DNA of 12,523 nt from DATGSF01 sp035302865. GTDB taxonomy: Bacteria; Bacteroidota; Bacteroidia; Chitinophagales; Chitinophagaceae. Location: positions 1 to 12,523 of the forward strand of contig DATGSF010000094.1 in the NCBI GenBank assembly GCA_035302865.1. The letters run 5' to 3'. This document shows positions 6,291-12,523 of this stretch, piece by piece; position 1 is the first letter of the stretch, and each line of letters starts with the position of its first letter. The position numbers and the translations under genes were made by a program. The notes beneath the pieces were generated by a model. It worked only from the letters and a program-made list of their open reading frames with translations. It did no database searches and was not told the DNA's origin.

Positions 6291-8177
6291 TTAATGTTCT
6301 TCCACTAAATCTTTTTCTACCTTTAAATTATCTATAATAAACTCTTGCCTTTGTGGAGTATTATCTCCCATATAGAAACGTAATAATTTTTGGATAGGCG
6401 CATCTTTACTTAAGGTTACGGGCTCTTTGCGCATTCCTTCTCCGATGAATTCTGCAAATTCTTCTGGAGAAATTTCACCTAAACCTTTAAATCGAGTGAT
6501 TTCTGGATTTTTCCCTAAGCTTTCTATAGCTGCTAAGCGCTCTTCTTCCGAGTAGCAATAAATAGTTTTTTGCTTATTTCTGACTCTAAATAAAGGAGTC
6601 TCTAGAATATAAACATGACCATTTTTAATTAAATCAGGAAAAAATTGTAAAAAGAAAGTCATAATCAATAGGCGAATATGCATTCCATCCACATCGGCAT
6701 CCGTAGCAATAACAATATTATTATAACGCAGACCTTCTAATCCATCTTCAATATTTAAAGCATGTTGCAATAAATTAAACTCTTCATTTTCATACACTAT
6801 TTTCTTCGCCAAGCCATAAGTGTTTTTAGGTTTACCTCTTAAACTAAAAACAGCTTGAGTTTGTACATCTCTACTTTTGGTAATTGATCCACTTGCTGAG
6901 TCTCCTTCTGTTATAAAAATTGTTGACTCTTGCTGTTTAGCTATAAAATCTTCAGGATTTCTTGCCGGTGGCTTAGCATTTAGATGAATTTTACAATCTC
7001 TTAATTTCTTATTATGTACATTAGCTATTCTTGCTCTTTCATTTGCAAGTTTTCTTACGCCAGATAATTCTTTACGTTCTCTTTCACTTTGCTCTATTTT
7101 TTTCTTTAGAGCCTCTGCAATTTCAGCATTTTTATGTAAATAATCATCTAAAACAGAGCTTAGAAAATCGATTACATAATTTCGTATAGAACTGCCCCCT
7201 TCTTGCATATGCGTGGAACCCAACTTGGTTTTTGTTTGTGATTCAAAAACAGGATCATGAACTTTTATAGAAATAGCTGCACAAATACTTTGTCTGATAT
7301 CTGTAGCGTCATAATCCTTTTTATAGAAATCTCGAACTGTACGCACAAAAGCCTCTCTAAAAGCAAGCATATGTGTACCACCTTGAGTTGTATACTGACC
7401 ATTTACAAAAGAATATATCTCTTCACCGTAATCATTTTTATGAGTAAATGCCACTTCTATATCCTCTCCCTTAAAATGCAAAATTGGATAGCGCATTTCT
7501 TCTTCATTTACCTTACTTTCTAATAAATCAAAAAGTCCATTTTTAGAGACAAAACGTTGATTATTAAACTCTATTACCAAGCCCGCATTCAAATAGCAAT
7601 AATTCCATATCTGACTAGTTATAAAATCTTTTCGAAAATGATACTTCTTAAATACAGTATCATCTGGTTTAAAAACAACTTCTGTCCCATTTTTTTCTTC
7701 TGTTTTTTCTTCAGGATATTCTTTAGTTAAATTTCCTTGGCTAAATTCTGCTGTTTTTGATAAACCATCCCTATAAGAGCTTACTTTAAAATAGGTACTT
7801 AATGCATTTACTGCTTTAGAACCCACACCGTTTAATCCTACAGATTTCTGAAAAGCAGATCCTCCATACTTTCCTCCTGTATTAATTTTGCTTACTACAT
7901 CCACCAAACTACCTAAAGGAATACCTCTTCCATAATCACGCACACGAACCATATCCTCATTTATAGAAATTTCAATTTTCTTACCCGCTCCCATGAAATA
8001 CTCATCTATGCTATTATCAACAATCTCTTTTAATAATACATAAATTCCATCTTCCGCATGACTTCCATCTCCCAGTCTTCCGATATACATCCCCGGTCTT
8101 AATCGTATATGTTCTTTCCAATCAAGACTTCTGATGCTATCTTCATCATAATTACTAATTATCTGCTCATTATTCAT
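6291..8177 (-). CDS. parE: DNA topoisomerase IV subunit B
   Basis: ParE is the ATPase subunit of topoisomerase IV, which decatenates daughter chromosomes together with ParC. Its 628 residues are full length. The GHKL ATPase domain shows catalytic E51, D54 and N55 (EIVDNS), DYGRGIP (81-87) and the lid NGVGSKAVNALS (116-127). The transducer domain has QGGTH (265-269) and QTKTKLG (314-320). The TOPRIM metal-binding domain has EGDSASGS (424-431) and DADVDG (493-498). The C-terminal signature FKGLGEISPEEF is at 563-574. The opening LDWKEHIRLRPGMYIG (18-33) and the overall shape resemble Bacteroidota ParE more than GyrB; GyrB is the main alternative. No parC gene adjoins it: lspA follows and a divergent MATE gene precedes. 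Confidence 0.92.
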   Translation of the reverse strand: MNNEQIISNYDEDSIRSLDWKEHIRLRPGMYIGRLGDGSHAEDGIYVLLKEIVDNSIDEYFMGAGKKIEISINEDMVRVRDYGRGIPLGSLVDVVSKINTGGKYGGSAFQKSVGLNGVGSKAVNALSTYFKVSSYRDGLSKTAEFSQGNLTKEYPEEKTEEKNGTEVVFKPDDTVFKKYHFRKDFITSQIWNYCYLNAGLVIEFNNQRFVSKNGLFDLLESKVNEEEMRYPILHFKGEDIEVAFTHKNDYGEEIYSFVNGQYTTQGGTHMLAFREAFVRTVRDFYKKDYDATDIRQSICAAISIKVHDPVFESQTKTKLGSTHMQEGGSSIRNYVIDFLSSVLDDYLHKNAEIAEALKKKIEQSERERKELSGVRKLANERARIANVHNKKLRDCKIHLNAKPPARNPEDFIAKQQESTIFITEGDSASGSITKSRDVQTQAVFSLRGKPKNTYGLAKKIVYENEEFNLLQHALNIEDGLEGLRYNNIVIATDADVDGMHIRLLIMTFFLQFFPDLIKNGHVYILETPLFRVRNKQKTIYCYSEEERLAAIESLGKNPEITRFKGLGEISPEEFAEFIGEGMRKEPVTLSKDAPIQKLLRFYMGDNTPQRQEFIIDNLKVEKDLVEEH

Positions 8178-8212
8178 AGCCTAAAAATACGCTTTTTTTA
8201 TTAATTACTTTG

Positions 8213-8220
8213 CAAATTTA
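8213..8220 (-). promoter_or_regulatory. Promoter element of parE
   Basis: The minus strand reads TAAATTTG, a TAnnTTTG match 35 bases before the parE ATG, giving a leader of roughly 30 bases. The upstream TTG box is not obvious at the usual spacing. It lies in the 201-base divergent gap between parE and the MATE gene; the rest of that gap holds only AT-rich sequence with no hairpin or small gene that I can support. Confidence 0.45.
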
Positions 8221-8357
8221 AGAAGAAGCAAGTATATTTCTCACTTATTTATCATTTGATTCAATAATAAAGACATTATTTACCTTCTTTATATTTTTTT
8301 CCTTTTTATCATTTAGTTTAAGTCCAAATATAATTCCCCTTTCCACTAAAATTAATC

Positions 8358-8365
8358 TATTTTTG
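8358..8365 (+). promoter_or_regulatory. Promoter element of the MATE/ADP-ribosylglycohydrolase operon
   Basis: TATTTTTG on the + strand matches TAnnTTTG. It ends 13 bases before the MATE ATG at 8379, so the mRNA would begin only about six to nine bases before the start codon. No TTG box is seen at 17-23 bases upstream. No Shine-Dalgarno precedes the gene. Confidence 0.42.
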
Positions 8366-8378
8366 CAAACATAGTATA

Positions 8379-9734
8379 ATGTCTATTTTTTCAGGTAATT
8401 TAAAAAAAATTCTAAGATTAGCATTTCCCATTATCTTAGCAAATGCATCTGCTCCACTCTTAGGCTTAGCAGACACAGCAGTTATAGGACAAACAGGACA
8501 TGCTGCCGATTTAGGTGGAATTGCATTAGCAACTCTAGTTTTTAGCTTTGTATATTGGGGTTTTGGCTTTTTACGCATGGGCACAACTGGCTTTATATCT
8601 CAAGCATTTGGTGCTAATGACAAAGAGGAAGTAGTAATTATTGTTTTCCGTTCCATTTTACTTGGGTTAAGCATTGGGCTTGCATTGATTTTACTTAAAA
8701 GTTTAATTTTGTTTCTTGCAATAAACTGGATGAGTGCAAGTGAACAAATAAAAACACTAATTACAGAATATTTCAATATTCGAATTTGGGGTGCACCTGC
8801 CACATTAGTAACTTATGCATTATTAGGCAGTTTTATTGGCTTGGGAAAAACAAAGGAATTACTATGGATTCAGTTGTTATTAAACGGTATGAATATTATT
8901 TTAAACATAGTATTTGTGCTGGGTTTTAATATGGGAATAAAAGGAATAGCTTTAGGAACACTTTTATCAGAATGGATTGCTTTTGTTTTTGCCTGGTATC
9001 TTCTCAAAAGACATTTAAGTTTGCAAAATCCTTTTCAACAAATTCGCAATTTATGGTCCCAAATTATTTTAAAATCAAAAGTAATTGCATTATTTAAAGT
9101 CAATCGCGACATTATGATTCGCACTTTCGCCCTTTTAGCAGGTTTTGCATGGTTTGCAGATCAAGGTGCTAAGTTTGGTGACACTATATTAGCTGCTAAT
9201 CATGTTTTATTGCAATTTGTATCTTTATCAGCTTTCTTTTTAGATGGATATGCTTACGTGGTAGAAATGTTAAGTGGGAAAGCAATTGGTGAGAACAATA
9301 TAAAGGAATTTAAAAAACAAGTAAAGGATTCAAGTATTTTAGCCGGAATAACTGCATTAATTCTAGCATTATTCATACTTTTTTTAGGTCCAATTTTTAT
9401 AAAATGGCTAAGTCAAGATACAGCTGTGCAAATTGTTGCTAAAGAACATTTGTTATTTGCAAGCATATATATCTTACTGTCTTTTGTAGCTTTCCAATTA
9501 GATGGTATTTTTATAGGCGCTACACAAAGTAAGGAAATGCGTAATTCTTCTCTATTTTCTTTAGCTATTTTATTAGTTTCTAGTCTTTTGCTAATAAACT
9601 CGTATGAAAATATCGGTTTATGGATATCCTTTATACTTTATGTTATAGCTCGAGGATGTAGTCTTGGATTTTATTATCCTGCCTTAATTCAAAAACAATT
9701 TAAAAATGAATACAATACAAGTTCAAAAAATTAA
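8379..9734 (+). CDS. DinF-type MATE family efflux transporter
   Basis: This is an inner-membrane multidrug and toxic-compound exporter of the MATE family, expected to use an ion gradient to expel cationic or amphipathic small molecules. Its 451 residues are full length, with about twelve hydrophobic helices in two repeats (about 1-210 and 245-440). The subfamily resembles E. coli DinF as I recall it: LANASAPLLGLADTAVIG (20-37) with D32, FLRMGTTGF (64-72), FFLDGYAYVVEMLSG (286-300), and LDGIFIGAT (374-382) followed by EMRNS. The substrate cannot be deduced. No LexA-like site is apparent upstream. The last 29 bases overlap the start of the ADP-ribosylglycohydrolase gene in another frame, so the two are almost certainly translated from one mRNA. 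Confidence 0.93.
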   Translation: MSIFSGNLKKILRLAFPIILANASAPLLGLADTAVIGQTGHAADLGGIALATLVFSFVYWGFGFLRMGTTGFISQAFGANDKEEVVIIVFRSILLGLSIGLALILLKSLILFLAINWMSASEQIKTLITEYFNIRIWGAPATLVTYALLGSFIGLGKTKELLWIQLLLNGMNIILNIVFVLGFNMGIKGIALGTLLSEWIAFVFAWYLLKRHLSLQNPFQQIRNLWSQIILKSKVIALFKVNRDIMIRTFALLAGFAWFADQGAKFGDTILAANHVLLQFVSLSAFFLDGYAYVVEMLSGKAIGENNIKEFKKQVKDSSILAGITALILALFILFLGPIFIKWLSQDTAVQIVAKEHLLFASIYILLSFVAFQLDGIFIGATQSKEMRNSSLFSLAILLVSSLLLINSYENIGLWISFILYVIARGCSLGFYYPALIQKQFKNEYNTSSKN

Positions 9735-10653
9735 AGGAGTTTTTTATGGACAAGCAATTGGTGATGCTTTAGGTTTAGGTACTGAGTTTTTAAATAAGAA
9801 AACTATACAAGAATATTATCCCAATGGTTTAAATGAGTATGCTCAAATAGTGCAAGACAAACATAGAGAAAGGTGGAAAATTGGAGACTGGACTGATGAT
9901 ACGGATCAATTTTTATGTATTTGTGATGGAATATTAAAAAATAATTCAGCTAATCCACAAGCATTTGTTGTAGAACTATATAAATGGTTTAAAGGCAACC
10001 CTATGGGGATTGGTCAAAGCACTTTGAAATTATTATCCTTACCTGAATATACAAAAAAGCCTTTTCAAGCCTCTAAATTTGCATGGGAATTATCTCGAAG
10101 GCAAAATGCACCTAATGGAGGAATAATGCGTGCGTCGATATTAGGAACATATAATTTTAATAATATAGATGCAGTGATTAAAAATACGGAAGAAAATATA
10201 AAAACAACGCATTGGGATCCTAGATGTGTAGGCTCTGCTGTTATTTTAAATTACATTATTGCCCATTTAATTCAAAATGATAGAGTTGTAAGCATAGAGG
10301 AAATAATTGAAATAGGAAAAAGATATGATTCTCGAATTGAAGAATACATTTTAATGGCTAAGAATGATGATATTTCCCTTTTAAAATTGGAAGAAGTTAA
10401 GAGCATGGGCTACACCTTAAAAGCATTAGCGGCAGGATTATGGGCTTTTTTTCACGCAGAAAATTTTGAAGAAGGTATTTTAAAAATTATTCATGAAGGA
10501 GGTGATGCAGACACTAATGCATGTGTTGCAGGTAGTATTTTAGGTGCAAAATTTGGCATTAATAATATACCTAAAAATTGGCAGGATAGCTTGTATAGGA
10601 AGAGTTTCTTAGATAAGAAATTGGAAGAATATTTAAAATTAACTCTTAAATAA
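9706..10653 (+). CDS. ADP-ribosylglycohydrolase family protein
   Basis: This is a probable soluble dinuclear-magnesium hydrolase of the ARH/DraG family, which removes ADP-ribose from modified proteins, nucleic acids or small molecules. Its 315 residues match the family. GQAIGDALG lies at 15-23; the first metal motif WTDDTDQ at 62-68 provides T63, D64 and D65; NAPNGGIMR is at 134-142; THWDPR at 168-173; and the second metal motif GGDADTNACVAGS at 265-277 provides D267, D269 and T270. The metal site is therefore complete. The ATG lies inside the end of the MATE gene (29-base overlap) with no Shine-Dalgarno, which suggests translational coupling. No ADP-ribosyltransferase (DraT, ART or DarT type) is in the window, so the substrate is unknown; dinitrogenase reductase regulation is unlikely given the lack of nif genes here. 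Confidence 0.92.
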   Translation: MNTIQVQKIKGVFYGQAIGDALGLGTEFLNKKTIQEYYPNGLNEYAQIVQDKHRERWKIGDWTDDTDQFLCICDGILKNNSANPQAFVVELYKWFKGNPMGIGQSTLKLLSLPEYTKKPFQASKFAWELSRRQNAPNGGIMRASILGTYNFNNIDAVIKNTEENIKTTHWDPRCVGSAVILNYIIAHLIQNDRVVSIEEIIEIGKRYDSRIEEYILMAKNDDISLLKLEEVKSMGYTLKALAAGLWAFFHAENFEEGILKIIHEGGDADTNACVAGSILGAKFGINNIPKNWQDSLYRKSFLDKKLEEYLKLTLK

Positions 10654-10688
10654 TTAAGGGCTGTTTCTAATTTTAGCCCTTAATTATT
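10649..10688. terminator. Bidirectional terminator between convergent genes
   Basis: AATAATTAAGGGCT (10649-10662) and AGCCCTTAATTATT (10675-10688) form a perfect 14-bp stem around a 12-base loop. The outer AT pairs can act as the U-rich tail in both directions, with AAGGGCT/AGCCCTT as core. It lies between the ends of the ADP-ribosylglycohydrolase gene and gltX, which converge, and includes the stop codon of the former (10651-10653). Confidence 0.8.
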
Positions 10689-10718
10689 GATAAATAAAAA
10701 TAATTACAATGATGCATT

Positions 10719-12242
10719 TTATAACGCAGTCAATGCCTTTTCTATTCTTTTCATTGTTTTTTCTTTTCCAATAAAAGAAGTAATATCAAAAATTCCAGGA
10801 CCAAATTTTCCACCTACTAACATAACTCGTAAGGGCATCATAACTGCTCCTTTTTTAATAGCTTTTTCTTTAATTAGATTTTCAAAAGAATCTTTCCAGG
10901 AATCAGGATTATTTAAGTCTTGTTTTTTAATTTCTTCAATCCAAGTCTTAAAAAATAATTCTTTCTCTTCATTCCAGCCCTTTTTTAAGCTATCCATATC
11001 TAAACTTTCTGGATCTTCAAAGAAGAAAAAAGATTGTTCCCAAAATTCTGTAAGTAATTGACAACGCTCTTTAACCGTGTCTATTACCCACAGCAAATCA
11101 TTTTCTTTTATTGTATCTGCAATTGGATAGAAATTTTTAACAAATGGAAGTAACTCTTGAGCGGTCATATTTTTTATATGTTGCTCATTAAACCATTTTG
11201 CTTTTTCATAATCGAATTTAGCTCCACCTTTATGAATTCTATCAAGACTAAACAATTCGGTCATTTCCTTCATAGAATATATTTCTCTTTCTTCTCCCGA
11301 GCTCCATCCTAAGAAAGCCAGCAAATTTAAAAATGCTTCTGGCAAAAAGCCCATTTCTTTAAAACCTTTTACTATTTCACCGGAATTAGCATCTTTCCAA
11401 TCCATAGCAAAAACTGGAAAACCTAAGCGATCTCCATCTCTTTTACTTAATTTCCCATTTCCATCAGGCTTTAATATCAAAGGCAAATGTGCAAAAGTTG
11501 GCAAATCTGCTTCCCAACCCAATTGTTTCCATAAAAGTACGTGTAAAGGAGTGCTCGGTAACCATTCTTCTCCACGCATGATGTGGGATATTTTCATTAG
11601 ATAATCATCCACTACCACAGCCATATGATAAGTAGGCATACCATCAGTTTTGATTAACACTTTATCGTCTAAAGTATTCGTATCATGGTGTATAGTTCCA
11701 CGAACTGCATCTTCAAAAATTACAGTTTCATTCTGAGGTATCAAAGCTCTAATTACATAGTCTTCTCCGGCTTTAATTTTTTTAAGACTTTCTTCAATAC
11801 CTAAAGTTAGAGAGTTTTTCATCTGCATACGTGTATTAGCATCGTATTGCGGAGAAGGGTTTTCTTTGGTTTTAAATTTTTCTCGCATTTCTGCTAATTC
11901 TTCCACGGTATCAAAAGCATAATAAGCATGTCCTTTTTCTACTAAATCCAGCGCATAGGGTAAATAAATTTCCTTTCTTTCACTTTGCTTATAAGGGCCA
12001 TAATCTCCGCCCTGTATTACACCTTCATCAGCCTCTATATTACACCACTTCAAGCAATCATATATGTACTCTTCTGCATTAAAAACAAATCGAGTTTGAT
12101 CTGTATCTTCAATACGAAGAATTAATTTTCCCTTATTCTTTTTAGCAAACAAATAATTATATAAGAGGGTGCGTACTCCTCCAATATGTAAGCCACCTGT
12201 TGGACTAGGCGCAAAACGTACTCTAATTTCTTTATTACTCAT
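10719..12242 (-). CDS. gltX: Glutamyl-tRNA synthetase
   Basis: This class I aminoacyl-tRNA synthetase charges tRNA-Glu with glutamate in the cytoplasm. At 507 residues it is full length (471 in E. coli). The HIGH-type motif is in APSPTGGLHIGG (11-22); RIEDTDQTR (43-51) is the conserved amino-acid/ATP-side stretch; EDAVRGTI is at 177-184; and the KMSKR-type loop is KLSKRDGD at 264-271. The C-terminal anticodon-binding half runs from about 330 to the end. The start is well placed because the family motif begins within ten residues. A promoter element lies only four bases before the ATG, which suggests a leaderless mRNA. infB lies upstream on the same strand but is separated by a terminator. Confidence 0.97.
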   Translation of the reverse strand: MSNKEIRVRFAPSPTGGLHIGGVRTLLYNYLFAKKNKGKLILRIEDTDQTRFVFNAEEYIYDCLKWCNIEADEGVIQGGDYGPYKQSERKEIYLPYALDLVEKGHAYYAFDTVEELAEMREKFKTKENPSPQYDANTRMQMKNSLTLGIEESLKKIKAGEDYVIRALIPQNETVIFEDAVRGTIHHDTNTLDDKVLIKTDGMPTYHMAVVVDDYLMKISHIMRGEEWLPSTPLHVLLWKQLGWEADLPTFAHLPLILKPDGNGKLSKRDGDRLGFPVFAMDWKDANSGEIVKGFKEMGFLPEAFLNLLAFLGWSSGEEREIYSMKEMTELFSLDRIHKGGAKFDYEKAKWFNEQHIKNMTAQELLPFVKNFYPIADTIKENDLLWVIDTVKERCQLLTEFWEQSFFFFEDPESLDMDSLKKGWNEEKELFFKTWIEEIKKQDLNNPDSWKDSFENLIKEKAIKKGAVMMPLRVMLVGGKFGPGIFDITSFIGKEKTMKRIEKALTAL

Positions 12243-12246
12243 GTTT

Positions 12247-12254
12247 CAAAATTA
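12247..12254 (-). promoter_or_regulatory. Promoter element of gltX
   Basis: The minus strand reads TAATTTTG (12254 to 12247), a TAnnTTTG match that ends four bases before the gltX ATG. Transcription would then start at or next to the A of the start codon. No TTG box is visible 17-23 bases upstream, so the match could be chance in this AT-rich gap, but no better candidate lies between the infB terminator and gltX. Confidence 0.4.
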
Positions 12255-12313
12255 TAAAATTTATATTATTTTATTAATCTTTTCTAGATGAAATTTAATA
12301 AGGATTCTACATT

Positions 12314-12345
12314 AAAAAAAGGCTGCCTTTTAGAGACAACCTTTT
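12314..12345 (-). terminator. Factor-independent terminator of infB
   Basis: On the minus strand AAAAGGTTG (12345 to 12337) pairs with CAGCCTTTT (12325 to 12317), nine pairs with one G-T wobble, around an 11-base loop, and is followed by a run of seven T counted from the stem base (12320 to 12314). It lies about 20 bases after the infB stop. Confidence 0.85.
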
Positions 12346-12366
12346 ATATTTTAATAGAAATTAGTA

Positions 12367-12523
12367 TTATAATTTTCTTTTAATCTCTACTTCTTCAAAT
12401 CCTTCTAACACGTCACCTACTCTAATATCATTGAAGCCTTTCAGACTTAATCCACATTCATAACCTGCAACTACTTCTTTCACGTCATCTTTAAAACGTT
12501 TTAGGGAAGCAAGTTCACCAGTA
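12367..12523 (-). CDS. infB: Translation initiation factor IF-2, C-terminal end (partial)
   Basis: The window edge cuts this gene; only the last 51 codons and the TAA stop (12369-12367) are present. The readable protein begins TGELASLKRFKDDVKEV and ends GFEEVEIKRKL. The segment YECGLSLKGFNDIRVGDV near the end is the hallmark of the last domain of bacterial IF-2 (E. coli has a similar YECG...GDVIE stretch). This domain binds the formyl-methionyl end of initiator tRNA. IF-2 is the GTPase that brings initiator tRNA to the small ribosomal subunit. Its GTPase domains would lie to the right of the window. Confidence 0.95.
   Translation of the reverse strand, partial: TGELASLKRFKDDVKEVVAGYECGLSLKGFNDIRVGDVLEGFEEVEIKRKL

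Noticed and set aside
7257..7523. 88-codon + strand frame opposite parE
   Set aside because: It is inside parE on the other strand; its cysteine- and phenylalanine-rich composition is typical of an antisense shadow.
8325..8332. Second TAnnTTTG-like match (TATATTTG) on the minus strand in the parE/MATE gap
   Set aside because: There is no upstream TTG box at suitable spacing and it would give parE a leader of over 140 bases; the closer element at 8213-8220 is the simpler choice.
8357..8803. Two minus-strand frames (8357-8584, 8600-8803) opposite the MATE gene
   Set aside because: They are antisense to the conserved N-terminal half of the exporter and have no promoter, ribosome site or domain.
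10687..11061. 124-codon + strand frame opposite the end of gltX
   Set aside because: It starts just after the bidirectional terminator and is fully antisense to gltX; serine/phenylalanine-rich shadow.
1..12523. CRISPR array, transposon, toxin-antitoxin or phage defence island
   Set aside because: No spaced direct repeats, transposase, paired small genes or nuclease/defence domains were seen; the genes are mostly housekeeping.

Overview
The window looks like a chromosomal housekeeping segment of a member of the Bacteroidota. It is AT-rich (roughly one third G+C by eye). Most genes lack a clear Shine-Dalgarno sequence. Several genes are preceded by the TAnnTTTG element typical of the primary sigma factor of this phylum, and the ParE, LspA and UvrC proteins look like those of the phylum. 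Family or genus cannot be fixed from this sequence. There are no phage genes, insertion sequences, CRISPR arrays or tRNAs.

Layout, left to right. At 1-188 there is no protein gene, but a strong hairpin terminator lies at 109-153, with a promoter-like pair (TTG, 19 bases, TATTTTTG) just before it on the + strand; together they could define a small RNA of about 85 bases. From 8177 down to 189, six genes run on the minus strand: parE (topoisomerase IV subunit B), lspA (lipoprotein signal peptidase), kynU (kynureninase), ribF (riboflavin kinase/FAD synthetase), a lysine-ketoglutarate reductase/saccharopine dehydrogenase-like gene, and uvrC. Promoter-like elements suggest three units: parE; lspA-kynU-ribF; and the lysine gene with uvrC.

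From 8379 to 10653 two overlapping genes run on the plus strand, divergent from parE: a DinF-type MATE exporter and an ADP-ribosylglycohydrolase. They meet gltX (glutamyl-tRNA synthetase, minus strand) head-on at a 14-bp perfect hairpin that probably ends transcription both ways. The right edge holds the last 51 codons of infB (translation initiation factor IF-2), which has its own terminator before gltX.

Most genes are core functions: DNA topology and repair, lipoprotein maturation, flavin cofactor synthesis and translation. The accessory part is the MATE/ADP-ribosylglycohydrolase pair, plus two amino-acid catabolism genes (tryptophan/kynurenine and lysine) placed among core genes. No clearly new multi-gene system is visible. 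The best leads are the candidate small RNA at the left edge, the coupled exporter/ADP-ribosylglycohydrolase pair, the stand-alone lysine-ketoglutarate reductase, and a possible leaderless gltX mRNA.
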